Shown piece by piece: positions 43,749 to 51,318 of a stretch of DNA of 64,000 nucleotides (the stretch's first letter is position 1; each line of letters begins with the position of its first letter). A program made the translations under genes and the position numbers. This DNA comes from a virus. The DNA is taken from IMG/VR virus record IMGVR_UViG_3300021142_000002, positions 62,001-126,000 of that record. One strand, 5' to 3'. The notes under the pieces were generated by a model, which worked only from the letters and a program-made list of their open reading frames with translations, made no database searches and had not been told where the DNA came from.

Positions 43749-44378
43749 TTAATATAACTCATTCCACTGACTCGTGTGATCATGATTATCACCACTGTCA
43801 ATATGCCTCTTAATAGTATCCCAAGAACCTAAGATACTCGTTTTATCCACTAAGCTCAGTATATCTTCACTATTGATAATTTCTTCATAGTAAACAGTAT
43901 ACTCACTTACTCCATCATCATTTAATGCAACTACACCATCCATTACCCTACGATAATCATAATGGCTATTACCCACGCCAATACGATCACTAGATGTGTA
44001 GCAATTTCCATAACCAGATATAGCTCCATTTAAATACCTCTCTCTAGTGATAGGCTCAGCCATAATCCATCGCCTCATGGTTTCTGATGCATTTTGAATA
44101 CTCGTTACATCAGACAAGTATCGAATGCTATCTGGCTGCCATATGCTATTAATTCTATTTTTCAAATTATTAACATATTGGATAGCTGCACTATTTTTTA
44201 TCTCTGCATATTTCTCTCCTACTATTCTAGCAAAATTAGGCGCTACATTTTTAACTGCACTCATGTAGCTGTTTACACCCTGATGGATATACTCCTGCAT
44301 AGATTGACTCGGTCTATAAAAGATCGAGTCAGTGGCTGCATTTAGATCATCCACCATTATTACATTGGCTTGAGCCAT
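43749..44378 (-). CDS. Unknown protein, probably virion-associated (209 aa)
   Basis: 209 residues; ribosome-binding site CAGGAGAAAAC; promoter-like box at 44409. Starts MAQANVIMVDDLNAATDSIF; Tyr/Asn-rich, soluble, no motif. Directly follows the RNA polymerase beta' exon 4 on the same strand, but has its own box. Confidence 0.68.
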   Translation of the reverse strand: MAQANVIMVDDLNAATDSIFYRPSQSMQEYIHQGVNSYMSAVKNVAPNFARIVGEKYAEIKNSAAIQYVNNLKNRINSIWQPDSIRYLSDVTSIQNASETMRRWIMAEPITRERYLNGAISGYGNCYTSSDRIGVGNSHYDYRRVMDGVVALNDDGVSEYTVYYEEIINSEDILSLVDKTSILGSWDTIKRHIDSGDNHDHTSQWNELY

Positions 44379-44408
44379 TGTTTTCTCCTGTGAATACTAA
44401 TAGCCAAT

Positions 44409-44419
44409 AGATAATGTAT
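44409..44419 (-). promoter_or_regulatory. Promoter-like box ATACATTATCT
   Basis: Minus strand ATACATTATCT, 31 nt upstream of the start at 44378 and 19 nt after the stop of the polymerase gene. Confidence 0.55.
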
Positions 44420-44437
44420 TGATCTATTTTCATTGAT

Positions 44438-44605
44438 TTATCTGTTAATAAAATTACTCCAGATACTTGTTGTTACATCGGGTAAATTGATAACACTACT
44501 TAATTGCCCTAGATTAGTCGAATCATGAATACCATAGTGCGACTCTAGTAATCTACCCGCTTCTTGATGCCTTTTATCCATTAAAAGGAACATATTCATT
44601 TCGTC
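44438..44605 (-). CDS. RNA polymerase beta' N-terminal subunit, exon 4 (C-terminal 55 aa)
   Basis: After intron C ends with ...AATACG, the frame reads GAC GAA ATG AAT ATG, giving DEMNMFLLMDKRHQEAGRLL and on to SIWSNFINR, then TAA at 44438-44440 (56 codons with stop). The first Asp supplies the third catalytic aspartate of the NADYDGDEM motif. The exon is not an ORF with its own start, so it would be missed by any gene finder that ignores splicing. Confidence 0.9.
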   Translation of the reverse strand, partial: DEMNMFLLMDKRHQEAGRLLESHYGIHDSTNLGQLSSVINLPDVTTSIWSNFINR

Positions 44606-44958
44606 CGTATTGTTCAGATAGAGTCGTTAATTCTATCCCGTAGTGATTAACTACTGCTAATACTCTCGTATTAGACCAGATCATGTCTTTACCGATTAGT
44701 ATTTCTTTAAAATACTAATGAAGGTACCTCCCATTTCTTCCCACTTGGGTTCTACTCCGCATAACCGGATGATCGTTGAACTTTTTCCATATACAAATAC
44801 TGTACTTAGGAACTTAGCTGCATAGTTATCTCTATTTACTATATTTTCAAACTGTGGCATTATCTTTCGATAATACAGTAGTATAGTAACTTAACAAGAT
44901 GTTCTAGCAATTAAAGAGGGTTCTATCTTAATATTTCTATTAAGTAGGGCATTTGCAT
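44606..44958 (-). ncRNA. Group I intron C (353 nt, ORF-less)
   Basis: Lies between exons 3 and 4. Minus-strand core: P-type AATTGCTAGAAC (44901-44912), R-type GTTCAACGATC (44771-44781) and S-type AAGACATGATCTGG (44677-44690). P1 is convincing: exon-intron text GGT/ATGCAAATGCC folds so that GGUAU pairs with AUGCC with the U-G wobble exactly at the splice site. The intron ends in G (TACG), as required. No protein is encoded. Confidence 0.9.
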
Positions 44959-44967
44959 ACCATCATA
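44959..44967 (-). CDS. RNA polymerase beta' N-terminal subunit, exon 3 (9-nt micro-exon, Tyr-Asp-Gly)
   Basis: Only TATGATGGT. Intron B ends in ...GAACAATACG just before it and intron C begins ATGCAAATG just after it. Both flanking introns obey the U / G rule (exon 3 ends in U; intron B ends in G). Exons 2-3-4 join as GCNAD-YDG-DEMN, rebuilding the universally conserved NADFDGD-type motif with the usual F replaced by Y. Unspliced reading gives YDGMQM, which would lose the third aspartate, so splicing is essential for activity. Confidence 0.9.
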
Positions 44968-45378
44968 CGTATTGTTCAGATAGAATCGTTAATTCTATCC
45001 CGCAGCTTTACCTGCATCGCTAACACTTTCATGTTAGACCAGACTATATCTTCTACTAACTAGATTTAATTAGTAGCCCACCACTTCGAGATTACTTAAT
45101 CTCTACACCACGCAACCGGTTAGTCGTTGAACTTTACTCATATGCTCAGTAGAGCACTTAGAGTCTTAGCTGCTGATTGCCCAATCTTTATTATTTTTAA
45201 ACATTCATATTTCTTTTCAAAAATACAGTAGTTAATAAAGCTCTAAGGGGTTTCCAGCAATTCAATGGGATTCTTTATAACCTTACGACTATAAAGGACT
45301 CTAATTTCACTTATACTTAATTTAAATACCATCATAAAAAAGATGCTAGATAAAATAGGAATTATATAAGCATTTGAT
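44968..45378 (-). ncRNA. Group I intron B (411 nt, ORF-less)
   Basis: Between exon 2 (ending GCAGAT) and exon 3. Core: P-type AATTGCTGGAAACC (45249-45262), R-type GTTCAACGACTA (45121-45132), S-type AGATATAGTCTGG (45038-45050). It ends in G (ATACG, like intron C). The P1 pairing to GCAGAT is not obvious. The intron carries an 11-nt copy of micro-exon sequence (TATGATGGTAT at 45326-45336, minus strand), suggesting past copying of intron C with its flank. No ORF. Confidence 0.85.
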
Positions 45379-45492
45379 ATCTGCATTGCATCCACGCAGC
45401 ACTAGAGTAGAAAAACTGATTGTTTTATCCTTTAAATCATTTTTTACTTTAGTTATATAAAAACATTGTGCAGATAGTCTTCCAAGACTAGG
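45379..45492 (-). CDS. RNA polymerase beta' N-terminal subunit, exon 2 (38 aa)
   Basis: The frame CCT AGT CTT GGA reads PSLGRLSAQCFYITKV then KNDLKDKTISFSTLVLRG and CNAD, joining exon 1 (...MVLFQRN) as RN-PSLGRLSAQ, matching the conserved R-x-P-(T/S)-L-H/G-R region of beta', and running into the catalytic NAD. The exon is in frame and has no stop. Intron A ends G (TATATG) just before it. Confidence 0.9.
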
Positions 45493-45929
45493 CATATATC
45501 TTTAAATAAGGTCGTTAATCTTATTTCTACTAATGTAGCTCTTACTCTCGTAAGATGTTGAGACTATATCATTACCTTTTACTTACTTTGTAAGTAAGCA
45601 TTCAGGCACACACCACTTCGAGATTACTTAATCTCTACTCTACTCGATTCAATTTATTCAATCGTCTTTCGATAGTCGTTGAACGTTCTCCTTATCTCGA
45701 TAATAGACTTAGGAGCTTCGCTGCTGATTGACTCTATTTACTATTTTTCAAACTATGGTATTATCTTTCAATAATACAGTAGTATAGTAACCTAACGAGT
45801 GATTCCAGCAATTAGATGTGTTTAATCAACAATATTTCTATTGAGGGGAACCCAATAACTTATGGTTATATGAAATAATAGTTTACAGAAATAAATCTGA
45901 TGATATTAAACTATAAATTATTTATATAA
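45493..45929 (-). ncRNA. Group I intron A (437 nt, ORF-less)
   Basis: Between exon 1 (ending CAACGGAAT) and exon 2. Core: P-type AATTGCTGGAATCAC (45799-45813), R-type GTTCAACGACTA (45673-45684), S-type GATATAGTCTC (45559-45569). P1: exon GGAAU pairs with GUUCC in the intron (in GGGTTCCCC), with U-G wobble at the splice site. The intron ends in G. Large stretches are nearly identical to intron C (around 45730-45790 versus 44830-44890). Confidence 0.9.
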
Positions 45930-47087
45930 ATTCCGTTGAAATAAAACCATAATCCCTCTGCATGGTAAAGGCGTTATTTCAAATTTTGTAACTCGTTTTA
46001 TTTCTGGCCCTTCATTAATTAGTTCTTGTATAATTTCGTCTATTAACTTATTATACATATTGCCACTATTTTCAACTAAATCATAGGCTCTTTTAGAACT
46101 AAAATTTCGCTGCATTAATTTAGAAACAATATGAACCTTTAACATCTCTAGACCCTGGGCCCAGGGTACATGTATTTCACTATATGAATGAGGTACATTT
46201 AAAGATGTGATCACCGCCCGCATACAAAAGTGTGATCTAGAACAATATAACTGTCCTCTAAACCATCCCTTCTTTAAACAGAATGTACCCTTAATCGTTG
46301 CAACATGATAAGCTACTAGATTAGCTATAACAGAGACTACTTTAGTTTCTATCTGGTTATCCGTTAATGGCTTAGACCTAGGCATGCTAATGTTAGCGAT
46401 TGTTCTACAAGCATCAATAGCGCCTGTAATAGATCGTTTATCTGCCCATGCGCCTGTTTGGGTATTTTCTACAATTAACATAGCCTTGGTAGGCACGGGT
46501 AAATACTTTGGAAATATTTTATTTCTAATGGCTTTAAGAAAGTAACAATAATCCAAAGCTTTATTCTTAGTTAATATAGGCAATATCTCTAAGAATTTAT
46601 CAAAGTTTCTAATAAAGTAATTTAATCCTCGCTCCCAACCTATGGATTCTAAATACTTTATTTTCTTTTGTGACTCTTTTGTTAAGTTACTAGGTACTTT
46701 AGCTCTGGAGTTTGTTAAATACTCCATGATGGAATAAGAGCCTCCTAGATGAGTATTTAACTGTACCCAGACTTCAGGTACAATAAATCCATCTATTCCA
46801 TCCGGTACTCTTATCCATGTTCGCATATCTATATTGCCTTCAGCAGGATAAGTAACAGGGGTATTGCAATTATCACAATACTTGTTTTCTTTAAATCCAT
46901 ACTTAGTATGCCCACAAGCGCAAGTAGGTACAGAGCCCAATACATCTGATTCATAAGTCGTTAGAATTAATGAATTAAAGGCAGCTCTATCTTCCTCTGT
47001 TTGATAAGGCACATCATTTAATACAACTGGTTTGACTACCTTAGTAAAAACAGTATCAAAGTCCGGTATATCAATGTAGTTTGACAA
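45930..47087 (-). CDS. RNA polymerase beta' subunit, N-terminal part, exon 1 (386 aa)
   Basis: 386 codons from TTG 47087 (ribosome-binding site AGGAGATTATAAA) to CAACGGAAT at 45930. Whole spliced protein: 482 residues (386+38+3+55). Landmarks: a zinc-binding element CACGHTKYGFKENKYCDNC (residues about 56-74, four Cys), then the long clamp/lid region, ending in PLPCRGIMVLFQRN, where exon 2 continues PSLGRL. The read-through frame would add only LYK before stopping inside intron A. In phiKZ this subunit is encoded as a separate gene (gp74 or gp180), supporting the identification; which polymerase it serves cannot be told here. Confidence 0.9.
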
Positions 47088-47099
47088 ATTTATAATCTC

Positions 47100-47192
47100 C
47101 TATAATAAATGTTCAAATAGATAATTTCCTATGGCAGAAGCTGTAATAAAAATAACTAATATATAGACTAACTCCCTGATAAAATGATACAT
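47100..47192 (-). CDS. Tiny single-pass membrane protein (30 aa)
   Basis: MYHFIRELVYILVIFITASA then IGNYLFEHLL; ATG 47192 with strong ribosome-binding site AAAGGAG. One membrane helix. Fourth of four tiny membrane genes in a row; it ends 12 nt before the TTG start of the RNA polymerase beta' gene, so it may be co-transcribed with it. Confidence 0.7.
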   Translation of the reverse strand: MYHFIRELVYILVIFITASAIGNYLFEHLL

Positions 47193-47196
47193 TGAC

Positions 47197-47331
47197 TTAC
47201 TCCTTTCTTTTATAGAAAAGAACTGTTAAACGCTTAGCGATAAAGTTAGCAATAGATTTTTCAGATGTTATCATTACTATTAAGAAAATGATAGCCAATA
47301 TAAAGGCCAATAAATCTGGATCAATTATCAT
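47197..47331 (-). CDS. Small single-pass membrane protein (44 aa)
   Basis: MIIDPDLLAFILAIIFLIVM then a basic tail (ITSEKSIANFIAKRLTVLFY then KRKE). The start ATG shares one base with the stop of 47331-47537 (TAATG), which means translational coupling. N-out/C-in single-pass topology is suggested by the basic tail. Third gene of the set. Confidence 0.7.
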   Translation of the reverse strand: MIIDPDLLAFILAIIFLIVMITSEKSIANFIAKRLTVLFYKRKE

Positions 47332-47537
47332 TAATGTCCTATTTGTAAAATGTTAAGTATAGTAGAAATAGATGAAATAATAACCGTTAATAAAAACCCT
47401 ACTAATAAAGGAATAGAAACATAAGGCACTTTATTATTAGCATCTAAATCCTTTAATTCTAAACGAATGATGTTTCTAATGAAGTAGGTTAATCCTAGCA
47501 TCATTATTATTAACATCAAAGAAATAATATACATCAT
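47331..47537 (-). CDS. Small two-pass membrane protein (68 aa)
   Basis: MMYIISLMLIIMMLGLTYFI as first helix, then NIIRLELKDLDANNKVPYV as a polar stretch, then PLLVGFLLTVIISSISTILN as second helix. Ribosome-binding site TTTTGGAGAA. The arrangement of two helices in 68 residues is holin-like, but no lysis gene is near. Second gene of the set. Confidence 0.72.
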   Translation of the reverse strand: MMYIISLMLIIMMLGLTYFIRNIIRLELKDLDANNKVPYVSIPLLVGFLLTVIISSISTILNILQIGH

Positions 47538-47574
47538 AAAAATTCTCCAAAATTATTGACTAGATTTAAATGGG

Positions 47575-47691
47575 TTATTGAGTGAGCCCAAATAAAGAAA
47601 GTAATTTAGCCGCACTAGATGGATAAAAATTATATATAGTTATAGCTATAATTGTTGTTACTACCAGCACATAGCTGAGTATAAATAGCAT
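47575..47691 (-). CDS. Small single-pass membrane protein (38 aa)
   Basis: MLFILSYVLVVTTIIAITIY then NFYPSSAAKLLSLFGLTQ; ATG 47691 preceded by AGGAGAAAACA. One membrane helix and a polar C-terminus. First gene of the set, lying 40 nt below the terminator of the abundant-type protein at 47772, so it may rely on read-through. Confidence 0.7.
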   Translation of the reverse strand: MLFILSYVLVVTTIIAITIYNFYPSSAAKLLSLFGLTQ

Positions 47692-47708
47692 TGTTTTCTC
47701 CTAAAATG

Positions 47709-47760
47709 AAAAAATAAAAGGGCATAAGAAAGGGATAGCAGATTTAAATCTGCTATCCCT
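47709..47760 (-). terminator. Perfect 30-nt palindromic terminator of the gene at 47772
   Basis: A perfect 30-nt palindrome (47731-47760, centre TTTAAA) 12 nt after the stop, followed on the minus strand by TTCTTATGCCCTTTTATTTTTTC. Confidence 0.85.
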
Positions 47761-47771
47761 ATTTTACTTAA

Positions 47772-49757
47772 TTATCTTTGGTTCCAAGTAGAAGCCAAAG
47801 GTGATGTTGTTCCATAGTGCTGTGGATTATAACCTGGTTGGTTATAATTTCTTTGGTAGTAAGAAGAAACACCATGACCTTGCAGCGGAGTAATGTACTC
47901 GCTATTAAATGATTGACGTTGTACCATAGAAGACATATCAGATAGACCTTCAATAGTTACAGCAATGCCGCATTGTGCGTGCATTTCTTCAATAGTATTG
48001 ATGAAATCATTATTGAAGAAGAACCGTGAAATCAATCCAGTCACTGTAAAGTTAGGCGCCATTTGTTTACGGATATTACGTTTGATATCCATGTCTTCTA
48101 AAGAGTTATTGCCTGGATAGAAACCTAAGGCAAATGAATCAAAGAATGTCATGTCGCCTGCTGAATAACTTAAGCAGGTCAGATAATCAATAGTTCGACC
48201 ATCACGTGCTCTACCATTTGTATCAGTGTAATAACCGGCATGTAAATCCACACGCAGCGTAGAATTAGTAGCACGATCGTATTGCATGATAGGTTTATTC
48301 TTTGGCAGCCATAATTTGCTGAATACACCGCCTGAATAAGCATCCAATTCATTAATAATAATAGATTCTTCTTTAGAACCCGGTACAGCACCTGCAAACA
48401 AAGTTTGTAACCATTCAGTTGGACTGCCTTTAATGATATCCATAGCGACCAGCACAGTACGAGTGCAATACATAGCTGCCATCGCTTGAGCAGTTACTTT
48501 ATCTTCACCCACCATAGGGTCAGAGCCGCTAACAACAGTTAGTTCTTTAGGAACAAATTGTTTTTGTGGCATTGGCAATGGATCATGTTCAAGACCTAAG
48601 ATACCTAAGTTAGGTTTCAACTGATTATCACCTACAAAAGGTTCAAAGATAGTAGCCCATTTATTTTGGGTAGGGTCTAGTAATGGTAATAATGATGGCA
48701 GCGCTAATAGCTGAGTCAACAAATTATCATTAGACCGACTAGATGCACCTAAAGATGAAGTGTTTGTAATCACAAACACTGGATCATAGCCTGGAGTAGG
48801 TACTGGGTAACCAGTATAAGGTGCTTGCTGAGTAGGTACTCTGCGGTAGAAATCCATATAGCCCGCAATAGCCGTTAATGCAATTTCATCTTGTTGATTA
48901 CTAATAGCACGAACATCAGTGCTAATTGGTTTACCTGCTTGGCGTGCATAAAGGACCACGTTAACATCGGCGACATAAGGCTGATTAACAGATGATAAAT
49001 AAATGCCGCCTGGAGTGACATCAAACTTAGATACCAACTGTACAGTATTGTTAGCCAATACATTAACAGTGACTGGCGAGGTTGGTAAGTTTTGTTTGCT
49101 GCGCATAGTAGCGCTGATGGCAGCCAAGGCATGGTCATAGAACTTAGCGAGTGAATTAATATTCAACAACTCAACCGTTTTTGGCACCACCATGTTAGAT
49201 GCACAAACACTGCCATTTGATTTACCCGATACATTGCCAATAACATTTTCAACGATTTCTCGAGTTTGTTTGTTCCAGAATAGAGCTGGAAACATGTCAA
49301 TTTCAACCGAGCGATTATTTCTACCAATGTTTGCATGCTTATTAGCTAGTGGGCGAGCCATTTCTTCAAACATTAATGTACTATAGTACACTAAGTTTGT
49401 TCTGCTACATTTAAACCAAAGTGCAACAATCGCAATTGGAATGCGTGGATCTTCAACTGGAAGGACTTTAACTTGTAGAATGGTTGGATTATTTTCAACC
49501 CGTTTTTGCACATCCGCCAATGCTTTCAGCAATTCAGTAGTATTACCTGAACCTACATTGCCAGATGCAGTAACTGAAGATAAACCCATTAAGGCATCAA
49601 AACCGACTGTAGCTGCTGAACCTGCATTGCCACTTACATAGGCTGATGCTTGAGATTCAAACGTATCATTAGTTTTGTGCTGTTGCTGATTGCCACGACC
49701 TGTGGTTAGAATTACTTCATCTTCCTCAAAGCCTGGGCGATTAGTAGTATTATTCAT
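47772..49757 (-). CDS. Large abundant-type protein; candidate phage nucleus-shell protein (chimallin)
   Basis: 661 residues; ribosome-binding site CAGGAGC, with a 140-nt leader from the promoter-like box at 49897. A short unstructured N-terminus (NRPGFEEDEVILTTGRGNQQ), two folded domains, and a flexible C-terminal tail (YQRNYNQPGYNPQHYGTTSP). Codons are less AT-biased than average, as expected of a very abundant protein. Size, plan and tail fit chimallin (about 630-660 residues, N-terminal segment, two domains, flexible C-terminal segments that link subunits) of phiKZ-like phages. The major capsid protein is the main alternative. No motif proves either. Confidence 0.45.
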   Translation of the reverse strand: MNNTTNRPGFEEDEVILTTGRGNQQQHKTNDTFESQASAYVSGNAGSAATVGFDALMGLSSVTASGNVGSGNTTELLKALADVQKRVENNPTILQVKVLPVEDPRIPIAIVALWFKCSRTNLVYYSTLMFEEMARPLANKHANIGRNNRSVEIDMFPALFWNKQTREIVENVIGNVSGKSNGSVCASNMVVPKTVELLNINSLAKFYDHALAAISATMRSKQNLPTSPVTVNVLANNTVQLVSKFDVTPGGIYLSSVNQPYVADVNVVLYARQAGKPISTDVRAISNQQDEIALTAIAGYMDFYRRVPTQQAPYTGYPVPTPGYDPVFVITNTSSLGASSRSNDNLLTQLLALPSLLPLLDPTQNKWATIFEPFVGDNQLKPNLGILGLEHDPLPMPQKQFVPKELTVVSGSDPMVGEDKVTAQAMAAMYCTRTVLVAMDIIKGSPTEWLQTLFAGAVPGSKEESIIINELDAYSGGVFSKLWLPKNKPIMQYDRATNSTLRVDLHAGYYTDTNGRARDGRTIDYLTCLSYSAGDMTFFDSFALGFYPGNNSLEDMDIKRNIRKQMAPNFTVTGLISRFFFNNDFINTIEEMHAQCGIAVTIEGLSDMSSMVQRQSFNSEYITPLQGHGVSSYYQRNYNQPGYNPQHYGTTSPLASTWNQR

Positions 49758-49896
49758 ATATTTTCTTGCTCCTGTTTAAAACGTTTTAAGGGTATTATAC
49801 CCTAGTCAATAAGACTAGAGTACGAAGACTACTTTATTGTAGCTACATAATATCTACAATAAATACTTTTTTACATCATATCTAGATACTGCTAAC

Positions 49897-49907
49897 AGAT
49901 AATGTAT
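49897..49907 (-). promoter_or_regulatory. Promoter-like box ATACATTATCT with long leader
   Basis: Minus strand ATACATTATCT, 140 nt upstream of the start at 49757, unlike the usual 30-45 nt. The leader contains small inverted repeats (for example AGGGTATAATACCCT and a CTAGTCTTATTGACTAG element). Confidence 0.5.
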
Positions 49908-49926
49908 CTGTTAGATATTTTTGGAT

Positions 49927-50472
49927 TTAGTCAAATAAATTTGGTACTAAAGTGATTAATACTTTAACCTTTTCTTCATCATTCTCATTAGCATGTGTTA
50001 AGTACTCAGCTATAAAACTAATAATAGCATGATGCTTTAAAGTTAGTATATAGAAAGTAGTTAAAGGGTTTTTTGAATTAACGACTTCCTCATAGGTCAT
50101 TAATCCATTATTAATTTGATAAACAGCACTAGGGTCTAGATTAAGGTACTTATTAGCAAAATCTATTAATGACTGCAGAGTTGAAATAAGATTAACTGCT
50201 GCTTCATTAATGTCTTTTAATAGATCTTTTACATTAACCATGTAATTAATGTATACATCCTCACCAATACTTAACTGTATGTCATTTAAACAACCTTCCT
50301 CTTCCATTAGAGTAATTTCATCATAAGTAGTAATAACTGATCCTAGAAATTCTTTTAATTTCTCTTTCCAGCCAGTCTCCCCAATGTTATCCATCGCACC
50401 CATTGCATTTGATAAGAAGTTCCTTTGCAAGATGAGTTTAGTTTTTAATATCTTTGCTCTTTCCTCTAGCAT
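49927..50472 (-). CDS. Unknown acidic helical protein (181 aa)
   Basis: 181 residues; starts MLEERAKILKTKLILQRNFL; ribosome-binding site AAAGGGG. Helical, acidic. Its start overlaps the stop of 50466 by 7 nt. No motif. Last gene of a run of small acidic genes 52370 to 49927. Confidence 0.68.
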   Translation of the reverse strand: MLEERAKILKTKLILQRNFLSNAMGAMDNIGETGWKEKLKEFLGSVITTYDEITLMEEEGCLNDIQLSIGEDVYINYMVNVKDLLKDINEAAVNLISTLQSLIDFANKYLNLDPSAVYQINNGLMTYEEVVNSKNPLTTFYILTLKHHAIISFIAEYLTHANENDEEKVKVLITLVPNLFD

Positions 50473-50852
50473 AATAGCCCCTTTAAATTGTCATCAATAA
50501 CTACAATAGTTATTGTTTTTGTTTCATCATTAAAAATTGTAGTTAAAGAAAGATTAAACTCATCCTTAGTCATAACAGTCTCTTCCTTATCTTTGATAAC
50601 TAAGTAATCAAAAGGTGTAGAGAGTTCATCTTGCTTTCTAGAAATAATTAAGGTATAAGAAGGGTCATACTTATCAATAAGTAATCTAGTCTTTAACATT
50701 AAGGTTAATGCTTTTTCTACATTACTGCTACAGTCAATGAAGTATTCATAATCACTAACATTGATAAACCCTAATCTGTACAGCGCAGCATCTAGCATAG
50801 CTGAATTAAAACAATCTTTAATAACGTCTTTAAACCATTTAATAATACTCAT
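50466..50852 (-). CDS. Unknown protein (128 aa)
   Basis: 128 residues; ribosome-binding site AGAGGTATTA. Alpha/beta (MSIIKWFKDVIKDCFNSAML; ends TIVVIDDNLKGLLC). No motif. Confidence 0.68.
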   Translation of the reverse strand: MSIIKWFKDVIKDCFNSAMLDAALYRLGFINVSDYEYFIDCSSNVEKALTLMLKTRLLIDKYDPSYTLIISRKQDELSTPFDYLVIKDKEETVMTKDEFNLSLTTIFNDETKTITIVVIDDNLKGLLC

Positions 50853-50862
50853 TAATACCTCT

Positions 50863-51297
50863 TTAAATTAATTTATTAAACCATTTGATATATTGATTTT
50901 TATATTCAGTAAAAAAGGATTTAAACATTTTTAACGGAACTTTATTATCAATATTAAAAAAGTGCATCATTGCCATTTTAAAATCAGACATGACTTCACC
51001 TAGCTCATCTTTATTATCATCAATTTTAATTAGGCGATGATATAAATTATTAAACTGATCTTGTAAAAATATACATTTATTAATATGGTAAAAGATATTT
51101 TCATCTTGTTCAATCAATATGAGCTCATTAAAATACCAAATTTTAAATTCCCCTTCATGAGGATCCGTTACCAAATAATAACACAGACCAATGTTTTTAT
51201 CAGCTTCTACAAATTCTTTTATAGTTAATAACTGTATGCTACTTAACCAATTTCGTGTAATCCAAATAACTTTATGACCATTGGGTATTGGATGCAT
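50863..51297 (-). CDS. Unknown protein (144 aa)
   Basis: 144 residues, starts MHPIPNGHKVIWITRNWLSS; ribosome-binding site GAGGTAAAT. Aromatic-rich. No motif; same operon as neighbours (10 nt from 50852). Confidence 0.66.
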   Translation of the reverse strand: MHPIPNGHKVIWITRNWLSSIQLLTIKEFVEADKNIGLCYYLVTDPHEGEFKIWYFNELILIEQDENIFYHINKCIFLQDQFNNLYHRLIKIDDNKDELGEVMSDFKMAMMHFFNIDNKVPLKMFKSFFTEYKNQYIKWFNKLI

Positions 51298-51318
51298 TAT
51301 TTACCTCATAATTGTTAT

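Noticed and set aside
44951-44970. Reading the polymerase motif unspliced as YDGMQM, a beta' lacking the third aspartate
   Set aside because: The text after TATGATGGT belongs to intron C; joining exon 3 to GACGAAATG at 44605 restores YDGDEMN, with correct P1 and splice-site bases.
45326-45336. Internal copy of the micro-exon in intron B as an alternative exon 3
   Set aside because: It is followed by text that cannot form a P1 of the observed type and lies upstream of the P-R-S core of intron B; the copy at 44959-44967 fits both flanking introns.
44400-45917. Repeated blocks at 44.6-45.9 kb as a CRISPR array or transposon remnants
   Set aside because: Repeats are long, diverged and spaced by 350-440 nt, with P/Q/R/S core elements of group I introns and exact in-frame exon joins.
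47768-49641. Several overlapping frames on both strands within 47772-49757
   Set aside because: The 661-residue frame has a ribosome-binding site, terminator and protein-like composition; the others are shadows of its less AT-biased codons.
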